In this document: positions 24,817-33,237 of the stretch, piece by piece | Position numbering within the stretch: position 1 is the stretch's first letter | Layout of the letters: the number at the start of each line of letters is the position of its first letter | From: Georgenia yuyongxinii | GTDB taxonomy: Bacteria; Actinomycetota; Actinomycetes; Actinomycetales; Actinomycetaceae | Direction of reading: 5' to 3' | Assembly (NCBI RefSeq): GCF_006352065.1 | Contig: NZ_CP040915.1 | Location: 310,001-374,000, forward strand | Length of the DNA stretch: 64,000 nt | The notes under the pieces: model-generated | What the model was told of the DNA's origin: nothing | The model's database searches: none | What the model saw: only the letters and a program-made list of their open reading frames with translations | Made by a program: the position numbers and the translations under genes

Positions 24817-27522
24817 ATGGCGGTCCCCCTGCTCCAGACCAAGCTCCACGTCCCCAGGACCAGGCACGCGCTGGTACCACGCCCGCGGCTGATCGCACGT
24901 CTGGGCGGTCCGGGGGAGTCGGCGCTGACGCTCGTGTCGGCGCCGGCCGGGTTCGGCAAGACGACCCTGCTGACCGAGTGGTTGGCCACCGCCCCCGCCG
25001 ACGGGTGGGCCGTGGCCTGGCTCTCGCTGGACCCCCGCGACAACGATCCGGCGCTGTTCTGGACGTACGTGGTGGCCGCGCTCGACACGGCGGCCGAGGG
25101 TGTCGGTGCGGGTGCGCGTTCGCTCCTGGACGCGGGGCAGGCGACGGAGACCGTTCTCGCGACCCTGATCAACGACCTGCACGCCGTCGCGCACGACGTC
25201 GCGCTCGTGCTCGACGACTACCACGTCATCGACTCGCCCCAGGTCAACGACGCGATGGGCTTCCTGGTGGAGCACATGCCACCGCAGCTGCACCTGGTGA
25301 TCGCCGGCCGCGCCGACCCGGCACTCCCGCTTGCCCGGCTGCGCGGGCGTGGCGAGCTCGCCGAGATCCGCGCGGCCGACCTGCGCTTCACACCCGACGA
25401 GGCGGCGGAGTACCTCAACGAGAAGATGGGCCTGACGCTGACGGCGCGGGACGTCGAGGCCCTGGAGCAGCGCACCGAGGGATGGGTCGCGGCCCTCCAG
25501 CTGGCCGCCCTGTCCATGCGGGGCCGCGACGACGTCGCCGCCTTCATCGCCAGCTTCGGCGGGGACGACCGCTACGTGGTCGACTACCTCGTCGAGGAGG
25601 TCCTGCAACGCCAGCCCGATGACGTCCGCAGCTTCCTGCTCCGCACCTCCGTCCTGAGCCGAGTGACCGGCTCCCTCTGCGATGCCGTCACCGGCCAGGA
25701 CGGCGGCACCGCGATGCTGGCGGCACTGGAGCGGGCGAACCTGTTCCTGGTCCCGCTGGACGACCACCGCCGGTGGTACCGCTACCACCACCTCTTCGCG
25801 GACGTGCTGCATGCGCGGCTGCTGGCCGAGCAGCCCGACGCCGCCCCCGGTCTGCACCGCCGGGCGAGCGACTGGTACGAGGAGCACGGGGAGCGGCCCG
25901 AGGCCATCCACCACGCGATGGCCGGCGAGGACTTCGAGCGGGCGGCGGACCTCGTCGAGCTCGCCATGCCCGCCCTGCGCCAGCAGCGGCAGGAGGCCAC
26001 GCTGCGCCGGTGGCTCGAGGGGCTCCCGGAGGAGGTCCTCCGCGCCCGGCCCGAGCTGAGCCTGTCGCATGCGGGCACCCTGCTCATGTACGGCGAGCTC
26101 GACGGCGTGGAGACCCGGCTGCGCGATGCGGAGCGGTGGGTGGACGCCAGGGTGGAAGGACATGACAGGCGTGACGCCGCTCCCGTCGGCGAGGACCCGC
26201 TGATCCGCAAGGTGCGCAGCGAGGTCGCCGTCTATCGCGCGGCGCAGGCACGGCTCCACGGCGACGTGGCCGGCACCGTGACCCATGCCCGGCGAGTGCT
26301 GGACCTGGTCGGTGAGGACGCCCCCCTCGAACGCGGCGCCGCCGCCGGGCTGCTGGGGCTGGCCTACTGGATGACCGGCGACCTCGCGCCGGCGCACCGG
26401 TCCTGGGCCGAGGCCGTGGCGAACCTGGAGCGGGCCGGGCACTTCGCCGACACGCTCGGGTGCACCATCGCCCTGGCGGACATCCGGACCGCGCAGGGCC
26501 GTCTCCACGACGCGGTCGTCCACCTCGAGCACGGCCTGCGCGTGGCGACCGCGCACGGCACGTCGGTGCTCCGCGGTGCGGCGGACATGCACGTGGGCCT
26601 GAGCGGCGTGCTCCGCGAGCGCAACGAGCTCGACGGCGCCCGGCAGCACCTGGCCACCAGCGAGGAGCTGGGCGAGCACGCCGGCCTGCCGCAGAACCGG
26701 CACCGGTGGCGGCTGGCCATGGCCCGGATCCGTGAGGCCGAGGGCGACCTGGACGGCGCACTGCAGCTGCTGGACGACGCCGAACGGGTGTACACCGCCG
26801 ACATGTTCCCCGACGTGCGGCCGCTTGCGGCCTGGCGAGCCCGGGTCCTTCTCGAGCGCGGTGAGCTCGGCGAGGCGCTCGCCTGGGTGCGTGCGCGGGG
26901 CCTGGCGGTCGACGACGACCTCTCCTACCTGCGCGAGTTCGAGCACCTCACCCTGGCCCGGGTCCTCCTGGCCCGGTCCGCGAGCGTGGGGGAGGAGCGC
27001 TCCCTCCGGGCGGCGACCGAACTGCTGGAGCGGCTGCTCAGAGCGGCGCAGGAGGGAGAGCGGACCGGCAGCGTCATCGAGATCCTGGTGCTGCAGGCGC
27101 GTGCGCACCGGTCGGGCGGAGACCTCCCCGCCGCGACGGCGGCACTTCGCCGCGCCGTCACGCTCGCCGAGCCGGAGGGCTACGTCCGGGTCTTCGCGGA
27201 CGAGGGCCCGTCCCTGGACGCAGTGCTGAGAGTGCTCGAGAAGGAAGGGCCCGCCCGCAGCTTCGTCCGCCGGCTCCTCGCCGCGACGAGCACGACGGCG
27301 GACGCCGCCCTCGCGGACCCGGGCCTGATCGAGCCGCTGAGCGACCGCGAGCTGGACGTGCTCCGGCTGCTCGGCACCGAGCTGAACGGTCCCGACATCG
27401 CGCGCCACCTCATCGTGTCCCTGAACACGGTGCGAACCCACACCAAGAACATCTACGCCAAGCTCGGCGTGAACAGCCGGCGGGCGGCGGTCCGCCGCGC
27501 CGGGGAGCTCGGTCTGCTCTGA
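24817..27522 (+). CDS. MalT-like LAL-type LuxR transcriptional activator
   Basis: A 901-aa regulator from the ATG at 24817 (MAVPLLQTKLHVPRTRHALV), with gaggaga upstream; the earlier in-frame ATG at 24616 lies in the LuxR remnant and is unlikely. It has an NTPase domain with Walker A APAGFGKTTLL (near residue 45-55), Walker B VALVLDDYH and the WVAALQLAALSM sensor region. Then comes a long helical/TPR-like repeat region (about 350-800) and a C-terminal LuxR HTH (PLSDRELDVLRLLGTELNG, TVRTHTKNIYAKLG). Members oligomerise with ATP and inducer and activate adjacent operons. The downstream cassette at 27663-30092 is the likely target, with a dyad between. Confidence 0.93.
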   Translation: MAVPLLQTKLHVPRTRHALVPRPRLIARLGGPGESALTLVSAPAGFGKTTLLTEWLATAPADGWAVAWLSLDPRDNDPALFWTYVVAALDTAAEGVGAGARSLLDAGQATETVLATLINDLHAVAHDVALVLDDYHVIDSPQVNDAMGFLVEHMPPQLHLVIAGRADPALPLARLRGRGELAEIRAADLRFTPDEAAEYLNEKMGLTLTARDVEALEQRTEGWVAALQLAALSMRGRDDVAAFIASFGGDDRYVVDYLVEEVLQRQPDDVRSFLLRTSVLSRVTGSLCDAVTGQDGGTAMLAALERANLFLVPLDDHRRWYRYHHLFADVLHARLLAEQPDAAPGLHRRASDWYEEHGERPEAIHHAMAGEDFERAADLVELAMPALRQQRQEATLRRWLEGLPEEVLRARPELSLSHAGTLLMYGELDGVETRLRDAERWVDARVEGHDRRDAAPVGEDPLIRKVRSEVAVYRAAQARLHGDVAGTVTHARRVLDLVGEDAPLERGAAAGLLGLAYWMTGDLAPAHRSWAEAVANLERAGHFADTLGCTIALADIRTAQGRLHDAVVHLEHGLRVATAHGTSVLRGAADMHVGLSGVLRERNELDGARQHLATSEELGEHAGLPQNRHRWRLAMARIREAEGDLDGALQLLDDAERVYTADMFPDVRPLAAWRARVLLERGELGEALAWVRARGLAVDDDLSYLREFEHLTLARVLLARSASVGEERSLRAATELLERLLRAAQEGERTGSVIEILVLQARAHRSGGDLPAATAALRRAVTLAEPEGYVRVFADEGPSLDAVLRVLEKEGPARSFVRRLLAATSTTADAALADPGLIEPLSDRELDVLRLLGTELNGPDIARHLIVSLNTVRTHTKNIYAKLGVNSRRAAVRRAGELGLL

Positions 27523-27552
27523 CGCCGCACAGTCGCGCACGTCGCGCCGTCG

Positions 27553-27583
27553 GATCACCACCTCAATCACCAGATGTGGTGAT
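27553..27583. promoter_or_regulatory. Candidate LAL-regulator binding site
   Basis: ATCACCAGATGTGGTGAT (27566-27583) is a perfect 7-bp inverted repeat (ATCACCA/TGGTGAT) around GATG, and an extra half-site GGATCACCACC sits at 27553-27563. It lies 31-62 bp after the LAL gene stop and about 80 bp before the ATG of the following operon. It could also be a weak terminator stem, but there is no T-run. Confidence 0.55.
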
Positions 27584-27662
27584 CCCCGCTCATCAGGTCC
27601 GCTCGTAGCTTTCCTTCCAGCCGAGCACTCGGCCGCCCACCGGGGCAAGCGGAAGGAGCGTC

Positions 27663-27932
27663 ATGAGCCAGGCATCAGCCCGGGACCACGACAGGCCCCG
27701 GTGGTACGAGATCCGGGTCCAGGGCCACCTCGACCCCCGGTGGGCCCCCTGGTTCGACGGGCTGAGCCTCACCCGCGACAGCGACGGCACCACGACCATC
27801 CACGGCCTGGTGCCGGACCAGGCGGCGCTGCACGGCGTCCTGCAGCGAGTGCGCGACGTCGGACTGCCGCTCCTCGCCGTCGCCCGGGTCGAACCCGACC
27901 CACCCGACGGACCCACCACCGACCCCCGATAG
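27663..27932 (+). CDS. Hypothetical 89-aa protein
   Basis: Starts at the ATG 27663 with ggaaggagcgtc upstream. It contains RPRWYEIRVQGHLDPRWAPW, then FDGLSLTRDSDGTTTIHG and DQAALHGVLQRVRDVGLPL. The pattern is a small alpha/beta protein (two beta-strands, a strand after the loop, then a helix). I recall this type of short protein beside DUF4386 and LAL regulator genes, but no function is known. It is first in the operon with DUF4386, MDR and GYD genes. Confidence 0.85.
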   Translation: MSQASARDHDRPRWYEIRVQGHLDPRWAPWFDGLSLTRDSDGTTTIHGLVPDQAALHGVLQRVRDVGLPLLAVARVEPDPPDGPTTDPR

Positions 27933-27953
27933 CTCACACCCAAGGAGACCGAC

Positions 27954-28682
27954 ATGACCACCACCGCCCCCACCACGGCGCCACCACGACGAGCAGCGAT
28001 GGACCCGTTACGGAAGACCTCCCTCACCGCCGGCGTGCTCTACGTGCTCACCTTCGTCTCGATCCCCACCCTCGCCCTCTACGGTGCGGTCAAGTCCCCG
28101 GGCTACGTCACCGGGCCCGGCCCCGACACCTCCGCCCTCCTCGGCGGCGCCCTGGAGACGGTCGTCGCGTTGGCCGGCATCGGCACCGCCGTCGTGCTCT
28201 ACCCGGTGGTCAAGCGGCAGAACCAGTCCGTCGCGCTGGCCTTCGTGGGCACCCGGGTCCTGGAGGCCGCCACCATCTTCGCCGGCATCGCCAGCCTCCT
28301 GACGATCGTGACCCTGCGGCAGGCCGGCGCCGGGACCGAGGCGTCCGGCGTCGCGCAGGCGCTGGTCGCCCAGTACGACTGGCTGTTCCGGCTCGGGCAG
28401 AGCACCATCCCCGCTGCGAACGCCCTCCTGCTGGGCTCCCTGCTGTACCGGTCCGGCCTGGTGCCGCGCATCCTTCCCCTGATCGGGCTGATCGGCGCGC
28501 CCATCCTCGTCGTATCGAACGTGGCCGTGGTGCTCGGCCTGTGGGGACAGGTGTCCGCAACGGCGGCGATCGCCGCGCTCCCGATCGCGGCGTGGGAGTT
28601 CTCCCTCGGCGTCTACCTGATCGTCAAGGGGTTCCGGCCCTCGCCCATCACCGCCGCTCGCTCCACCGGAGAGCTCCGATGA
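27954..28682 (+). CDS. DUF4386-family integral membrane protein
   Basis: A 242-aa protein with a Thr/Pro-rich N-terminus then RKTSLTAGVLYVLTFVSIPT, the characteristic DUF4386 opening. Six hydrophobic helices follow, with LGGALETVVALAGIGTAVVL and FVGTRVLEAATIFAGIASLL in the middle, and the RLGQSTIPAANALLLGSLLY segment. Function is unknown for the family. It is 21 bp behind the 89-aa gene, with aaggag upstream, and its stop overlaps the MDR start by 4 nt. Confidence 0.9.
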   Translation: MTTTAPTTAPPRRAAMDPLRKTSLTAGVLYVLTFVSIPTLALYGAVKSPGYVTGPGPDTSALLGGALETVVALAGIGTAVVLYPVVKRQNQSVALAFVGTRVLEAATIFAGIASLLTIVTLRQAGAGTEASGVAQALVAQYDWLFRLGQSTIPAANALLLGSLLYRSGLVPRILPLIGLIGAPILVVSNVAVVLGLWGQVSATAAIAALPIAAWEFSLGVYLIVKGFRPSPITAARSTGELR

Positions 28683-29710
28683 GGGCCGCGGTGTACCGCC
28701 GGTTCGGCGGTCCCGAGGTGGTGCGGGTCGCAGAGGTTTCCCAACCTTCCCTGGGCAGGGACGACGTCCTCATCCGGGTCCACGCGAGCACCGTCAGCGC
28801 CGCCGACCACCGTGCCCGCAGCCGCAACGTCCCCCGCGGCCTGTGGCTGCTGGCCGCCCTTGGCATCGGAGCGTTCCGGCCCCGCCACCGCGTCCTGGGC
28901 ATGGACGTCGCCGGCGTGGTCGAGGCAGTCGGCGCAGCCGTGACGATGTTCAAACCCGGGGACGAGGTGATCGCGATGCTCGGCGGCCAGTTCGGCGGGC
29001 ATGCCGAGTACGCCCGGCTACCCCAGGACGGCGCCATCACCGCCAAGCCGCGGAACATGACCTTCGAGGAGGCCGTGACCCTGGTCTTCGGCGGGATCAC
29101 CGCACGAGCCTTCCTGAACCGTGTCCCGCTCGGGCCGGGCACGACGGTCCTCGTCAACGGGGCGTCGGGCGCGGTCGGGACGGCGGCGGTGCAGCTCGCC
29201 AAGCACGCCGGAGCCCAGGTCACCGGCGTGTGCAGCGCGGCCAACGCCGAGCTCGTGACCTCACTGGGCGCGGCCCGGGTGATCGACTACGCCACCACTG
29301 ACTTCACCGGCGAGGCGACCACCTACGACGTCGTCATGGACTGCGTGGGCAACGCCGAGTTCGAGCGGGTCGAGGCGGTCCTCAACCCAGGCGGGGCCCT
29401 GCTGCTGGTCATCGCCGATCTCCGCGGTGCGCTGCTCGCGTCGTGGCGCACCCGGAGGAGCGGCAAGCTCGTCACCGCGAGCGTCGGCAGCTACCGGGCC
29501 GACGACCTCGCCCACCTGGTGCGGCTGGCCGAGTCCGGGCACTACCGCGCGGTCATCGACCGCACCTTCGACCTGACCGACATCGCCCAGGCGCACAGCT
29601 ACGTCGACACGGGACGCAAGAAGGGGAACGTGGTCCTGTCCGGTCTTGGCAGGCCCAGGCCGACGGCGGCACACGCGGTCGCCCCCGCCCCTTCCCTGGT
29701 CCGCGACTGA
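28679..29710 (+). CDS. NAD(P)-dependent MDR alcohol dehydrogenase-like protein
   Basis: A 343-aa product whose ATG overlaps the DUF4386 stop (ATGA). It starts MRAAVYRRFGGPEVVRVAEV, carries VLIRVHASTVSAADHRARSR in the GroES domain, VFGGITARAFLNRV, and the Rossmann motif TTVLVNGASGAVGTAAVQLA, ending with DTGRKKGNVVL. No structural or catalytic zinc ligands are apparent. It is a close relative in architecture of the MDR at 22347-23357; each is coupled to a small membrane protein. It likely reduces a carbonyl or enone. Confidence 0.9.
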   Translation: MRAAVYRRFGGPEVVRVAEVSQPSLGRDDVLIRVHASTVSAADHRARSRNVPRGLWLLAALGIGAFRPRHRVLGMDVAGVVEAVGAAVTMFKPGDEVIAMLGGQFGGHAEYARLPQDGAITAKPRNMTFEEAVTLVFGGITARAFLNRVPLGPGTTVLVNGASGAVGTAAVQLAKHAGAQVTGVCSAANAELVTSLGAARVIDYATTDFTGEATTYDVVMDCVGNAEFERVEAVLNPGGALLLVIADLRGALLASWRTRRSGKLVTASVGSYRADDLAHLVRLAESGHYRAVIDRTFDLTDIAQAHSYVDTGRKKGNVVLSGLGRPRPTAAHAVAPAPSLVRD

Positions 29711-29765
29711 GGCGGATCATGGCAGCCGCGGACCGAGCACACCCGTCGCCCGAGAGGACGAGCGC

Positions 29766-30092
29766 ATGCCCCTCTACCTGTCGAAGTTCAGCTACACGCC
29801 CGAGACCTGGGCGAGGCTGATCCGCAACCCCGAGGACCGCAGAGTCGCCGCCCAGGCCTACATCGAGTCGGTCGGCGGGAAGCTGCACGGGTTCTGGTAC
29901 GCCTTCGGGGCGCACGACGGCTTCACCCTGTGGGAAGCGCCGGACGACGTCTCGATGGCCGCGGTGGCCCTGGCGCTCAGCGGGGGCGGTGCGATCAGTG
30001 CGCTGGAGACGACGGTCCTGCTGACCGTCGACGAGACGATGGACGCCCTGCGCAAGGCGGCGCAGGTCCAGTACCGCGCCCCCGGCACGTAG
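29766..30092 (+). CDS. GYD-domain protein
   Basis: A 108-aa product from the ATG at 29766 (MPLYLSKFSYTPETWARLIR). The GYD family (ferredoxin-like dimeric alpha/beta barrel) is recognisable from FSYTPETWARLIxNPEDRR, YIESVGGKLHGFWYAFGAHD and MAAVALALSGGGAISALETT. Biochemical role unknown; relatives occur with oxidoreductases. It is 55 bp after the MDR gene and is probably the last gene of the LAL-controlled unit. Confidence 0.88.
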   Translation: MPLYLSKFSYTPETWARLIRNPEDRRVAAQAYIESVGGKLHGFWYAFGAHDGFTLWEAPDDVSMAAVALALSGGGAISALETTVLLTVDETMDALRKAAQVQYRAPGT

Positions 30093-30175
30093 CCGTAGCC
30101 GCCGCATCTGCCGCGTGAGCGTCGAGACCTGATCGTCCGCGGCGCGGCCGTGTCCTTTCTCGTAGGGCGTGGCGC

Positions 30176-30775
30176 TCAGCTGCGCGCGGCCACCAGGTCC
30201 GCCTCCCGGCGGGCCGGGCGGAGCAGGCCCTCCAGGCGGGCGAGCTCGTCGAGCATCGCACCGGCGGAGGCCTCGACGACGTCGTCGGGCAGGAAGCCGT
30301 CGGGCCCGAGGAGCCTGGCGACGAACGGGACGTTCACCGCTTCCACGGTCACCGCCATGCGCAGTGCGTCGAGCACCGGCTTGAGCTGCTGGGTGGCCCG
30401 GGTGCCCGCCGCGACGCCGCCGTAGCTGACAAGACCGACCGGCTTGTCCGCCCACTCGCCGTGCAGGAAGTCCAGGGCGTTCTTGAGCACGGCGTTGTAA
30501 CCGTGGTTGTACTCCGGCGTGACGAACACGAACGCGTCGGCGCCGTCGACGACGGCGGACCAGTCCTTGGTGTGCTGGTGGGTGTACTTGCGCTGCTTCG
30601 GGTGGTGGGGCTCGTCCATGAACGGCAGGGCCAGCTCGGCGAGGTCGGCGAACTGCACGTCGAAGCCCCCGTGAGCCCGCGCACACTCACGGAACCACTC
30701 ACCGACGTGAATGCCGACCCGTCCCGGACGGGTGGAGGCGACGACGACGAGGAGCGTGGGGTTCTCGGCACCCAT
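30176..30775 (-). CDS. NADPH-dependent FMN reductase
   Basis: A 199-aa flavodoxin-like protein from the ATG at 30775 (MGAENPTLLVVVASTRPGR). The FMN phosphate loop is ASTRPGRVG, and TPEYNHGYNAVLKNALDFL plus SYGGVAAGTRATQQL are signatures of the NADPH-dependent FMN reductase/azoreductase family. It reduces FMN or quinones in the cytoplasm and may supply reduced flavin. It is divergent from the catabolic operon at 31193 across a 417-bp region and could be co-regulated with it. Confidence 0.93.
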   Translation of the reverse strand: MGAENPTLLVVVASTRPGRVGIHVGEWFRECARAHGGFDVQFADLAELALPFMDEPHHPKQRKYTHQHTKDWSAVVDGADAFVFVTPEYNHGYNAVLKNALDFLHGEWADKPVGLVSYGGVAAGTRATQQLKPVLDALRMAVTVEAVNVPFVARLLGPDGFLPDDVVEASAGAMLDELARLEGLLRPARREADLVAARS

Positions 30776-31192
30776 GTGGTGTCCTTTCGTAGGCTGGAAC
30801 TGGCTGATCCTCGCAGGCTCGGCCGACGCCTGCGCCGGCCCGACCGCCCAGTGGACCCGCGTGCGGAAGGCGGCGACAGGCCCTCGTCCGCGGACTCGTG
30901 GATATGGACAAACTGGCCCTCCCTGCCGCACTCCCCGCAGGTGTGCTCAGCGGGTGAACTTCCCTTGACTTTGGCCTGACAGCATGTCAACTTAGTGGTC
31001 GTGACGTAAGGAGGGTCACACTCACCGGGTAGTGAATGACGCGCCAGGCGCGGACGGCGGGCCACCGGTGCACTGCCGTCCTTTTGTTGACTCCCGCCGC
31101 ACCGAGCGCCCGCTGGACCTGGTCCATGGTGGTGCGTGACCCTCCACAACGCGTGACGCCACAGCCGGTGTGACGCTGATGAAAGGTTTCCA
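30776..31192. promoter_or_regulatory. 417-bp control region upstream of the catabolic operon
   Basis: No clear gene. Candidate signals: TTGACT at 30965-30970 as a -35-like hexamer; the dyad TGACAGCATGTCA at 30977-30989, placed where a repressor would cover the promoter; and GTGAC/GTCAC arms at 31001-31005 and 31015-31019 around gtaaggagg. A short frame from ATG 31036 to a stop at 31173 (45 codons, MTRQARTAGHRCTAVLLLT) could be a leader peptide but lacks a well-placed RBS. The first operon gene starts at 31193 after aaagg. Confidence 0.5.
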
Positions 31193-32182
31193 ATGACGGA
31201 CGTACAGACTGCCGCGAGCAGAACCGTCAACACCGTTCTCGGTCCCGTTCCCGCCGACGACCTCGGTGTCGTCGCGGTCCACGAGGCGCTGCTCTCCGTG
31301 GTGCCGGGGGCCGAGCACGGATACGACATCACCATCGACCGAGCGGAGATCTTCGAGACCCTGGCCCGGAAGCTGAGGGATTTCCGCGACCACGGCGGCA
31401 AGACGATCGTCGACAGCACGGGCATGTTCCACGGCCGGGACGTCAAGCTCTACGAGGCGCTCTCCCGCTCGACCGGCGTGCACATCGTCGCCTCGACGGG
31501 GATGGGGCCGGAGGAGATGCTCGGCGGCTACTTCCTGACGCCGCAGACCAACCCGCCGACGCCGTGGCCCGCGGAGAAGTTCGCCGACCTCTTCACGAAG
31601 GAGGTCACCGAGGGCATGGTGGTCCCGCGCGTGGAGCGCCGCGGCGCCGCCGGGCTCGTGGCCACCACGGCCAGCCGCGCCGGCATGACACCGACCGACG
31701 AGAGCCTGTTCCGCGGCGCTGCCCGGACCGCCCTGGCCACGGGCGTGCCGGTGTCCATCCGATTCGGCGTCGACGCGCTCCAGGACCTCGACGTCGTCCT
31801 GGACGAGGGGCTGGAAGCCGACCGCGTCGTCGTCGGGGACCTGGACCGCAAGGACGCCGTCGCCGCGGGTGCGCCCCTGGAGGTGGCCCGCTGTGGCGCG
31901 TTCGTCGCACTTGACCACGTGGGTCTGGACGACGACGGCGCCTACGTCACCGACCGCGAGCGCGCCGCCCTGGTGGTCGAGCTCGTCAAGGCCGGCCACG
32001 GCAACCGGATCCTGCTCTCGAGCAACGCGATCGGCGTGGCCAAGGGGCACCCCGACCACGACCTGCCGTACAGCTACGTCTCCTCGACGTTCGTGCCCCT
32101 GGCCAAGTCCGTGGGCCTTCGCGACGAGGACGCCCGGCGCATCCTCGTGGACAACCCCCGCGACCTGCTGACCGTGCGCTGA
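31193..32182 (+). CDS. Phosphotriesterase-family protein lacking the metal site (pseudoenzyme)
   Basis: A 329-aa TIM-barrel amidohydrolase homolog, aligned along its length with the next gene product (NTVLGPVPADDLGVVAVHE against NTVLGAIPTEELGVVAIHE). The metal-binding positions are degenerate: HxH is HEA near 30-32; the bridging Lys segment reads GLVATTAS; the THL His is replaced in VSIRFG; GHVD is GDLD; and the final Asp is Asn (SSNAIG). Only the first His remains. By family knowledge it should not bind the binuclear metal centre. It may act as a partner or regulator of the downstream enzyme, or have a new activity. First gene of the operon. Confidence 0.85.
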   Translation: MTDVQTAASRTVNTVLGPVPADDLGVVAVHEALLSVVPGAEHGYDITIDRAEIFETLARKLRDFRDHGGKTIVDSTGMFHGRDVKLYEALSRSTGVHIVASTGMGPEEMLGGYFLTPQTNPPTPWPAEKFADLFTKEVTEGMVVPRVERRGAAGLVATTASRAGMTPTDESLFRGAARTALATGVPVSIRFGVDALQDLDVVLDEGLEADRVVVGDLDRKDAVAAGAPLEVARCGAFVALDHVGLDDDGAYVTDRERAALVVELVKAGHGNRILLSSNAIGVAKGHPDHDLPYSYVSSTFVPLAKSVGLRDEDARRILVDNPRDLLTVR

Positions 32183-32219
32183 GCCGCGACGTCGGCCCAG
32201 CCTCGAGACTTATTGGAGT

Positions 32220-33176
32220 ATGAGCATGTCTAAGGTCAACACCGTCCTCGGGGCGATTCCCACCGAGGAGCTGGGCGTCGTCGCCATCCACGAGCACATC
32301 GGGTACGGGATGCCCGGCTCCGAGCTGGACACGAAGTGGTGGAAGACGCCCGAGCAGCAGTACGAGGAGACCGTGCCGAAGCTGCGTCAGTTCCACGAGT
32401 ACGGCGGCGGGACCTTCGTGGACGCGACCGGCATCTGCAACGGTCGTGACGTCGACTACTACAAGTCCCTCTCCGCGAAGACCGGCGTTCACATCGTCGC
32501 CTGCACCGGCTTCGTCGGTGGTGACACCGCCCTGGCGCACTTCACGCGGGCCAGCGTGGAGTACCTGACCCGCCAGTTCGTCCACGAGATCACCGTCGGC
32601 ATCGGCGACACCGGCGCCCGCGCGGGCATCATCAAGGTCGGCGTCAGCCGCGGCGGGCGCATGACCGAGCTGGACAAGCGCATCTACCGGGCCGCCGCCC
32701 GGGCCGCGCTGGCGACCGGGGTGCCGATCATGACCCACCTCGCGATCGACGCCGAGAACGCGATCGCCATCTTCGCCGAGGAGGGCCTGGCGCTGGACCG
32801 CGTGCTCTTCGGGCACGTCGACGACGGCGTGAACTTCGACAAGACGCGCGACACCTGGATCGCCGAACAGGGCGGTCGCATCGGCTTCGACACCTTCGGC
32901 TACGAGACCGAGCTGGAGGACCCGCCGTTCTGGGCCCGCCCCCGCAAGGAGCGGCTGGACCACTTCCTGAGGTTCATCGGGCAGCACCTGGACAAGGCAC
33001 TCGCCTCCGCCGACGCCAACTGCAGCCCCCTGGGCTGGCCCGGCGTGAAGGGCCACACCGTCAACTACATCTTCGAGGACCTCTTCCCCGACCTGCGCGC
33101 GGCGGGCATCGACGAGGCCACGATCACGACGCTCTTCGTCGACAACCCCGCTGAGTTCCTGTCCATCCGCAACTGA
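32220..33176 (+). CDS. Phosphotriesterase-family metal-dependent hydrolase (lactonase/esterase-like)
   Basis: A 318-aa enzyme starting MSMSKVNTVLGAIP (an alternative ATG is two codons on). The complete binuclear-metal set is present: H24-x-H26 (AIHEHIGYG), bridging K139 (GIIKVG), H173 (IMTHL), H199 (FGHVDD) and D265 (ASADANCSP). The family hydrolyses lactones, phosphotriesters or esters; most PTE-like proteins of unknown partner are lactonases. The substrate is unknown. It is 37 bp downstream of its metal-less paralog, a tandem duplication in which only this copy kept the active site. Confidence 0.92.
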   Translation: MSMSKVNTVLGAIPTEELGVVAIHEHIGYGMPGSELDTKWWKTPEQQYEETVPKLRQFHEYGGGTFVDATGICNGRDVDYYKSLSAKTGVHIVACTGFVGGDTALAHFTRASVEYLTRQFVHEITVGIGDTGARAGIIKVGVSRGGRMTELDKRIYRAAARAALATGVPIMTHLAIDAENAIAIFAEEGLALDRVLFGHVDDGVNFDKTRDTWIAEQGGRIGFDTFGYETELEDPPFWARPRKERLDHFLRFIGQHLDKALASADANCSPLGWPGVKGHTVNYIFEDLFPDLRAAGIDEATITTLFVDNPAEFLSIRN

Positions 33177-33237
33177 TTTGCTCACCACCACAGACCCTCC
33201 GGGCGCACCGACGCGCCCCGCTCGAAAGGCAGCTCCT

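Noticed and set aside
24757-27648. A 963-codon minus-strand frame opposite the LAL regulator
   Set aside because: Mirrors the LAL gene, whose Walker and HTH motifs are clear; the antisense product has no recognisable domain.
31193-32182. Calling the first PTE-like gene a pseudogene
   Set aside because: The frame is intact, of normal length and first in an operon; only the metal ligands are changed, which fits a pseudoenzyme better than a decayed gene.
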